Below are positions 7,088 to 12,184 of a stretch of 12,184 nt of DNA, piece after piece. Source of the stretch: CAMBDR01 sp046597185. GTDB taxonomy: Bacteria; Pseudomonadota; Gammaproteobacteria; Burkholderiales; Burkholderiaceae_D. The notes below the pieces were generated by a model, which made no database searches, was not told the DNA's origin, and saw only the letters and a program-made list of their open reading frames with translations. The first letter of the stretch is position 1, and every line of letters begins with the position of its first letter. The position numbers and the translations under genes are program-made. The stretch covers positions 1 through 12,184 of the forward strand of contig JBKJLF010000664.1 of NCBI GenBank assembly GCA_046597185.1, given 5' to 3'.

Positions 7088-10000
7088 ATGGAAATGTTTG
7101 CGCTCGATGCCGAAGTCAGTCGGTTAGAAGCTTTGCTACCGCCGTTACAGGGCGAGTTGCGGCTAGCCGTATTGCTGCCTTTGGCTTGGCATTTGCGCCA
7201 GCGCGACAGCAATCGGGCCAATCAATTGGCGCAGGAGGCACAAGCTTTATTAAAAACGACGGGCTTGTCAGAAAACGTCTATCGCACCAATTGCGCCCGG
7301 ATTGCCTTGATTATTGGCGAAATTCAATGGCTAACAGCGCGTTTGGATGAAGCTCAAACCAGTGCCGATAGCGGCTTGGCACAGTTTCAGGATTTGGGTG
7401 ACGAAATTGGCTGCGCCGACGCCTATTGGTTACGTTCCTGCATTGCGATTGATCGTGGTTTGCATGATGTGCGCGATTCTGAGCTAACGCAGGCAGTCAA
7501 ACTGGCACAACACGGGGGCGATGCCTTGCGCACCGCCATTGCCGAATGCACCATCGCACGGTGGGCCGCATTTCGCGACCTGCGCACCGCCCAAGCGCGC
7601 TGGGGCCGCCGGTTTGCCTTGGGGCAGGAAGCGATTCCGGTGTCACTGGCGGCTTGTATTCATGACTTTCATGCCATCACCGCGTCGCTGCACAGCGATT
7701 TCGGTGTCGCCGCCAAACATTACCTGCTCTCGCGTGATGCCGCATTACAAACCGGGCAAGTGCGCTCGGCCATTACCACCTGCACCAATTTGGGCGAAGC
7801 CTTCAGCAAACTCAACGACCACCAAACCGCGCTCGACTGGATGCAACGCGGCTTAAGTCTGGCCCGCCCCGGTAGTTGGCCGCGCAGCATGGGTGCCTGC
7901 CTGATGTACACCGCCGAAACCATGCGCATGATGGGCCAGCTCGAAATGGCGCAAGAATTATTACATGAAGCCTTGGAAACCCTGACCCCGCTGGCGTCCT
8001 CGCGCAGTTACGCCATTGCCTTATCGTTTTTGGGTAATTTATTGCTCGATCGCAGCGACCATGCCGCCGCACTGGAGGTATTTCGCCGTTTGGAAGAACG
8101 TGCCACGGTACTAAACCAAGCCGATTTTCAATTTGAGGCACTACGTGGTCAGGCGCACGCACTCAACTATTTACAGCAGCCGGAACTGGCTTTGCAAGTG
8201 GCACAACAGGCTTTGCAACGCTCGCGCAAGCTGCAAGACGGTACGTGCCAAATTGAAATTTACCGGGTTCTGGCCGATATTTACGCCGAACACAATTTAC
8301 CGCTGCCGCCCGAAGTCAGCCATGACAACGCTTCGCTGCACTATTTGCAAATTGCGCTCGATATTGGTGCCAGTATCGAAGGCTATACCGTACCGGGTGA
8401 TATGCTCGATGCGATAGGTCGCCAATACGCCAAAATCGGCAAGCATCTGGAAGCTTACGAAATGGCGCTGCAAGCCTCGGCCGTGCGCGAACTGAGCCAT
8501 GGCCAGGTCGCCACCAATCGCGCCATTGCGCTGCGGGTACACCAACAAACCGAACGGGCGCAAGCCGAAGGCGAACATTTACGCCAGCTTGCGGCAGCCG
8601 AAGCCCAGCGCGCCCAAGTCTTGCAAAATACCAGTGAAACCCTGCGCCATTTGAGTGCGATCGGGCAAGAAATTACGGTTCATCTGGAACTGGAAGCGAT
8701 TTTTGATGTGCTTAACCGCCATGTCCACAGCCTGCTGGATGTGACTTCGTTTTCGATTTATTTGCTCGATATCGAAGGCGCGCAATTAAAGCGTGCCTTT
8801 GGCGTGGAAGCCGGGCAAGCCTTGCCTGCGCGGCAAATCGCCGTCTCCAACCCCAATTCCCACGCCGCCCAATGTGTGCGTGAGCGCGATGAAATTGTGA
8901 TTCAACACGCGCCGGAAGTAAATAATCGCTTTTTGAATCCGGGCACCATCCTCACCTTAAGTGCCATGTTTGCACCGTTAATGATCGGCGAACGGGTATT
9001 GGGCGTGATGACGGTGCAAGCCAGCCAAGCCTTTGCCTATGCCGAGCTCGAATGCCTGATCTTTCGCACCCTGTGCGCCTATGGTGCGATTGCGCTGGAC
9101 AATGCCGCCGCCTACCGCCAACTCACGGCCACCTTGGAAACGCTCAATCAGGCGCAGGAACAATTGGCCGCCGCCACCCTGATCCAAACCCGTTTGATTG
9201 AAGAGCGCATGCAAGCGGAGCAAATGGCGCGTCTGAAAGCGGAAGAAGCGACGCGTTTAAAATCCGACTTTTTAGCCAATATGAGCCATGAAATCCGCAC
9301 CCCGATGAATGCCATCATCGGCATGGCGCATTTAACGCTCTCCACCATGCTCAGCCCCAAGCAGCAGGACTATGTCACCAAAATCCATCGCGCGGGGTTT
9401 TCTTTGCTGGGCATTTTGAATGATATTCTCGACTTTTCCAAAATTGAAGCGGGTAAACTCGATATCGAAAGCAGTCCTTTTTTGCTTGATGAAGTGCTCA
9501 CCAATGTGGCGAGCGTAACCTGTCAGCGCGCGGCGGACAAACAGCTTGAATACCTGTTTAACATCCCACGGGAGATTCCGCGTTTTTTGATTGGTGATCC
9601 TCTGCGCCTGGGTCAGGTCTTGATTAATTTGGTCAACAACAGCATCAAATTTACCGAGCGCGGCGAAGTCGAACTACGCTGCCAGTTATTGCAAGTGATC
9701 GACCCCACCCATGTGCATTTGCAATTCAGTGTGCGCGATACCGGTATTGGCATGTCACCGGAGCAGCAGGAGCGGCTGTTTCAAGCCTTTTCCCAGGCTG
9801 ACCAATCCACCACGCGCAAATATGGCGGCACCGGGCTGGGTTTATCGATTTCGCGCCATTTGGTGGAACTGATGGGTGGCACCATTTCGATGGCATCGGC
9901 CTTGGGGCAGGGTTCGTGTTTTTCTTTCGAGATCAAACTGCCCGTTGCCAGCATGAGCAATACCGTGCCCGAGTTGCCAGCGGCGTTTGATCATGCGCAT

Positions 10001-11473
10001 ATTCTGGTGGTAGACGACCACCCGCAAGCGCTGGCCAATCTGGTTGAATCACTACAAGCGCGGCCGCTGCGGGTGGACGCCTGCGGCAGTGCCAGCGCGG
10101 CCCTGCAAGCGATACGCCAGGCCGATGCTGGCCATGACCCTTACCGCATCATCCTGGCTGACTGGCAAATGCCGCAGATGGATGGTTTAAGCCTGTTTCG
10201 CCGTATCCTCACTGAAGAACCCTTGTCGCATCCGCCAATTCTGATTTTGCTTACCCATTTTGGTCAGGAACAAGAGCCTGCCGAGCGCATAGGGGTAGAT
10301 GGCTTTCTGTATAAACCGGTACACCAAACCCAGTTATTTGACGAGCTCAATATCGTCTTGCAAACGGGTCACAAGTCCAGCCATAAAGTGGCGCTACCGA
10401 CGCCGCGTTTTCACGATGCCAAAATCTTATTGGCCGAAGATAACGAGATTAATCAACAAATCGCTGTCGAATTATTGCGCGTGGTGGGCATTACCACGGA
10501 TGTTTGCAACAATGGGCAAGAAGTGCTGGACAAGTTGATTTTTGCCGGGCCACAGGCGTATCAACTCATTTTAATGGATTTGGAAATGCCGGAAATGGAC
10601 GGCCACCAAGCTACCCAACTGATACGGCGCGACCCGCGTTTTAACCACATTCCGATTGTCGCCATGACGGCGCACGCCTTAAAAGAAATTCGTGAGCAAT
10701 GTGTAGACGACGGCATGCAAGACTTTCTCAGCAAACCGGTTCACCCGGAGCAACTCTACCAAACCCTGGCGCGCTGGCTCGATGCCGTTTATCACCACCC
10801 CCCGGCAAATCAGGCCGAATCAGGCACTCGCCTGGAGCTGGCCATACCGGAGTTTGACGAACTCGACAGCCGCTTAGGGTTAAGCCATGTTGCGGGCAAC
10901 CGCGCACTGTATTTGCATTTGCTACAGCGCTTTTGCCAGACCCAGCGCGATTGCATGAAGCAGTTGCGCCGCCATTTCGGGCAAAATGACAAATCGCCCT
11001 TCATGCTGGCGGTACATAATTTACGCTGCATCAGTGGCAGTATTGGCGCACACGAAGTCACGCACGCGGCCAAAATGCTGGAACGTAGCTTGGCCGACCC
11101 GCACACCACGCTACCGGGTGCACAAATCGAGGGGCGTTTGCAAGTGCTGGAGCGAAGTTTTATCACCTTGATGGCGGGCCTGGAGCGGTTTTTTGAGCAG
11201 CATCCTGAGTTGATTGACCGTGACAGTGGCAGCGACCCGGTTGGCCATCCTGGCGGCAAACCCAAGCGCGAGATACAACAACAAATTCGCCATTTGGCGG
11301 CCTTGCTGGCCGATAACGACAGCCAAGCCAACGATTACTTCCAACAAATTCGGCCGCATTTATTGAATGTGCTGGGCAAGCCCGAACTGGCTTTATTGGC
11401 GCAATGGATGGATGAATATGAATTTGAATTGGCTTACCAAAGGTTGGGGCAGATTGATGCGAAGTTGGATTGA
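7088..11473 (+). CDS. TPR-GAF hybrid histidine kinase with two REC and HPt (kinase 2)
   Basis: This is a 1461-residue paralogue of kinase 1 with the same domain order: TPR-like helices (about 190-470), coiled coil (480-530), GAF (about 530-680), coiled coil (685-730), HisKA, HATPase, two receivers, HPt and a helical tail. Key residues seen are phosphoacceptor His734 in NMSHEIRTP, N-box Asn847/Asn851, RDTGIGM (883-889) and GGTGLGLS (913-920). REC1 has Asp976/977, phospho-Asp1025, Thr1056 and Lys1076. REC2 has Glu1117/Asp1118, phospho-Asp1164, Thr1194 and Lys1216. The HPt histidine is His1310 in VHNLRCISGSIGA, where the usual Gly after Lys/Arg is Cys1314. The start at 7088 is chosen because MEMFA aligns with kinase 1; the frame stays open to a TTG at 6983 inside kinase 1, but that extension has no homologous counterpart. 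The gene follows kinase 1 after 55 bases with no terminator, so the two are probably co-transcribed. Its Shine-Dalgarno is poor. No receiver-only or DNA-binding partner is adjacent. Confidence 0.93.
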   Translation: MEMFALDAEVSRLEALLPPLQGELRLAVLLPLAWHLRQRDSNRANQLAQEAQALLKTTGLSENVYRTNCARIALIIGEIQWLTARLDEAQTSADSGLAQFQDLGDEIGCADAYWLRSCIAIDRGLHDVRDSELTQAVKLAQHGGDALRTAIAECTIARWAAFRDLRTAQARWGRRFALGQEAIPVSLAACIHDFHAITASLHSDFGVAAKHYLLSRDAALQTGQVRSAITTCTNLGEAFSKLNDHQTALDWMQRGLSLARPGSWPRSMGACLMYTAETMRMMGQLEMAQELLHEALETLTPLASSRSYAIALSFLGNLLLDRSDHAAALEVFRRLEERATVLNQADFQFEALRGQAHALNYLQQPELALQVAQQALQRSRKLQDGTCQIEIYRVLADIYAEHNLPLPPEVSHDNASLHYLQIALDIGASIEGYTVPGDMLDAIGRQYAKIGKHLEAYEMALQASAVRELSHGQVATNRAIALRVHQQTERAQAEGEHLRQLAAAEAQRAQVLQNTSETLRHLSAIGQEITVHLELEAIFDVLNRHVHSLLDVTSFSIYLLDIEGAQLKRAFGVEAGQALPARQIAVSNPNSHAAQCVRERDEIVIQHAPEVNNRFLNPGTILTLSAMFAPLMIGERVLGVMTVQASQAFAYAELECLIFRTLCAYGAIALDNAAAYRQLTATLETLNQAQEQLAAATLIQTRLIEERMQAEQMARLKAEEATRLKSDFLANMSHEIRTPMNAIIGMAHLTLSTMLSPKQQDYVTKIHRAGFSLLGILNDILDFSKIEAGKLDIESSPFLLDEVLTNVASVTCQRAADKQLEYLFNIPREIPRFLIGDPLRLGQVLINLVNNSIKFTERGEVELRCQLLQVIDPTHVHLQFSVRDTGIGMSPEQQERLFQAFSQADQSTTRKYGGTGLGLSISRHLVELMGGTISMASALGQGSCFSFEIKLPVASMSNTVPELPAAFDHAHILVVDDHPQALANLVESLQARPLRVDACGSASAALQAIRQADAGHDPYRIILADWQMPQMDGLSLFRRILTEEPLSHPPILILLTHFGQEQEPAERIGVDGFLYKPVHQTQLFDELNIVLQTGHKSSHKVALPTPRFHDAKILLAEDNEINQQIAVELLRVVGITTDVCNNGQEVLDKLIFAGPQAYQLILMDLEMPEMDGHQATQLIRRDPRFNHIPIVAMTAHALKEIREQCVDDGMQDFLSKPVHPEQLYQTLARWLDAVYHHPPANQAESGTRLELAIPEFDELDSRLGLSHVAGNRALYLHLLQRFCQTQRDCMKQLRRHFGQNDKSPFMLAVHNLRCISGSIGAHEVTHAAKMLERSLADPHTTLPGAQIEGRLQVLERSFITLMAGLERFFEQHPELIDRDSGSDPVGHPGGKPKREIQQQIRHLAALLADNDSQANDYFQQIRPHLLNVLGKPELALLAQWMDEYEFELAYQRLGQIDAKLD

Positions 11474-11514
11474 GTTGGCAAATTAAGCTGCCACATAAAA
11501 AAACATATTAATAT

Positions 11515-11543
11515 TTGCCAATTTGGAAAATTATCGTTATAAT
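11515..11543 (+). promoter_or_regulatory. Strong sigma70-like promoter of the effector unit
   Basis: TTGCCA (11515-11520) and TATAAT (11538-11543, a perfect -10) are separated by exactly 17 bp in an AT-rich spacer after kinase 2. Transcription would begin near 11550, giving a leader of about 50 bases before the ATG at 11603. This is the best promoter match in the window and makes the chaperone remnant and effector independent of the kinases. Confidence 0.7.
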
Positions 11544-11602
11544 TTCGCACTTTACAATTGTTATTGATATATTTCCATGCGGGAATTTCAAATCTAAATA
11601 AT

Positions 11603-11725
11603 ATGATTGCAATCGGCGAAGGCAGCATCAACATTCCGGCGGGTTGGCACAATGCCAGCGTCAATATTTTTTCCACCAGCCCAGCGCCAAACCATTTTGG
11701 CGTCCTTTTCTTCTTTTTCTTTTAA
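11603..11725 (+). pseudogene. Truncated Eag-type T6SS chaperone (DUF1795/DcrB) remnant
   Basis: This 40-codon frame encodes GEGSINIPAGWHNASVNIF near its start, matching the conserved N-terminus of Eag chaperones. The P. aeruginosa EagT6 counterpart, from memory, has the pattern E...L.IP..W.D.S.NIF. Full family members have about 140-150 residues and bind the hydrophobic segments of prePAAR effectors so they can be loaded on the T6SS spike. Here homology fades after about residue 30 and the frame ends in VLFFFFF and a TAA, reading through a T-rich tract. The remaining 100 or so residues, including most of the domain core, are missing. The frame lies just before a prePAAR effector, the normal position of an eag gene, which supports the assignment. 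No clear Shine-Dalgarno precedes the ATG. Likely a deletion remnant. It could instead act as a leader peptide, because a terminator-like hairpin overlaps its end. Confidence 0.7.
11685..11723 (+). terminator. Terminator-like hairpin inside the remnant, before the effector
   Basis: CGCCAAA (11685-11691) and TTTGGCG (11696-11702) form a perfect 7-bp stem with a 4-base loop, extendable by one G-U pair. A 21-base all-pyrimidine tract follows immediately (11703-11723) with 16 T. This has the shape of a Rho-independent terminator, weakened by C interruptions in the tract. It lies after the promoter at 11515 and before the effector start at 11735, so it could stop or attenuate transcription of the effector. 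Confidence 0.55.
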
Positions 11726-11734
11726 TGCTCAAGC

Positions 11735-12184
11735 ATGACTGACGGTGTAGTTAGCGTAGCCGCCGGGCGTATTGCGCAGGTACAAAGCAGTGCCAGCGAT
11801 GTGGCCACGGGCGAAGCCATTGCGGGCGCTTCGCAAAAGGCTGCGCTGGCAACGGGCGCGGCTTTGGCCAGCAAGGGCGGTTGGCTGGGGTTGGCGACCT
11901 TTGCCGCTGGCGTGGGTGGCGCGTATTTGGGTGCCCACATTGCCGCAGCAACCCATGCCGATGAACTGGTGGCAAAAGGGCTGGAAGCGGTTGGCATGCA
12001 CCGCATTGGCATGCCCACTGCCCCGGACACCGCGCCCGGTGGGCATAACGCCGCGCGGATGGGCGATGCGATTGCGCATTCTTTTGCTCTTGGTGGATTT
12101 TTGGCCGCGATTGCGGTGGCGGTAGCCGTTTCGGTGCTGGTGGTGGCCACCGCAGGCGTAGGTGCGGTAGCGTTGATTGGCGCT
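11735..12184 (+). CDS. prePAAR-type T6SS effector, N-terminal part (3' end outside window)
   Basis: The frame is open from ATG 11735 to the window edge (150 codons seen). A Gly/Ala-rich hydrophobic region spans about residues 36-72. The motif AARMGDAIAH (106-115) then matches exactly the published prePAAR consensus AARxxDxxxH. A second hydrophobic segment follows (about 117-150, FLAAIAVAVAVSVLVVATAG). Two hydrophobic segments flanking a prePAAR motif are typical of class II effectors, which usually continue into PAAR, an Rhs repeat cage and a C-terminal toxin. These are delivered on the VgrG spike, and the hydrophobic segments are thought to carry the toxin across the target inner membrane. 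Such proteins normally need an Eag chaperone, yet the upstream chaperone gene is truncated. There is no Shine-Dalgarno; the remnant's stop lies nine bases before this ATG and in the same frame, so translation may depend on reinitiation. The toxin type cannot be read from this window. Confidence 0.8.
   Translation, partial: MTDGVVSVAAGRIAQVQSSASDVATGEAIAGASQKAALATGAALASKGGWLGLATFAAGVGGAYLGAHIAAATHADELVAKGLEAVGMHRIGMPTAPDTAPGGHNAARMGDAIAHSFALGGFLAAIAVAVAVSVLVVATAGVGAVALIGA

Noticed and set aside
11475..11510. Hairpin TGGCA/TGCCA after kinase 2 as its terminator
   Set aside because: The stem is only 5 bp and is followed by A residues rather than T on the plus strand.
11722..12150. Antisense open frame of 142 codons opposite the effector
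   Set aside because: The opposite strand encodes an exact prePAAR motif and hydrophobic segments; the antisense product is Ala/Pro/Thr-rich shadow sequence.

Overview
The window looks like chromosomal DNA from a proteobacterium with roughly 50-55% GC in coding regions. The gabD-type dehydrogenase, the very large multi-step hybrid kinases and the type VI secretion system (T6SS) effector would suit a betaproteobacterium (for example the Neisseriales/Chitinibacteraceae/Chromobacteriaceae area). No rRNA or marker gene is present, so that placement is an inference.

Layout. Bases 1-127 are AT-rich and hold at most the last codons of a plus-strand gene, plus a weak hairpin that could terminate the next gene. 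A 151-residue protein of unknown function lies on the minus strand (128-583) with a plausible own promoter. A gene-poor spacer (584-1004) follows. A complete succinate-semialdehyde dehydrogenase homologue (gabD, 1005-2456) comes next, with unusual residues at cofactor- and substrate-binding positions. A 214-base spacer with a long imperfect inverted repeat leads into two giant paralogous hybrid histidine kinases in tandem (2671-7032 and 7088-11473). Both read TPR - coiled coil - GAF - coiled coil - HisKA - HATPase - receiver - receiver - HPt, both appear cytoplasmic, and no separate output regulator is nearby.

The most interesting part is the right end (11474-12184). A good sigma70-like promoter precedes a 40-codon reading frame that matches only the N-terminus of an Eag chaperone (DUF1795/DcrB family, which loads T6SS effectors). 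That remnant runs into a perfect 7-bp hairpin followed by a 21-nt pyrimidine tract, shaped like an intrinsic terminator. Ten bases after the remnant begins the N-terminal part of a prePAAR-type T6SS effector, with the AARxxDxxxH motif and two hydrophobic segments, cut by the window edge. Effector and remnant are in the same frame, separated by one TAA. Eag chaperones are normally needed for stability and loading of such effectors, so a truncated chaperone plus an embedded terminator suggests a silenced or attenuated effector, or one served by a chaperone encoded elsewhere.

How the genes work together: the two kinases probably feed a shared multistep phosphorelay that reads a cytoplasmic cue through TPR and GAF domains. 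Their targets are not in this window. gabD is probably a separate metabolic unit. The remnant and effector form one transcriptional unit with their own promoter. No link between the kinases and the T6SS genes is shown by the sequence beyond adjacency.
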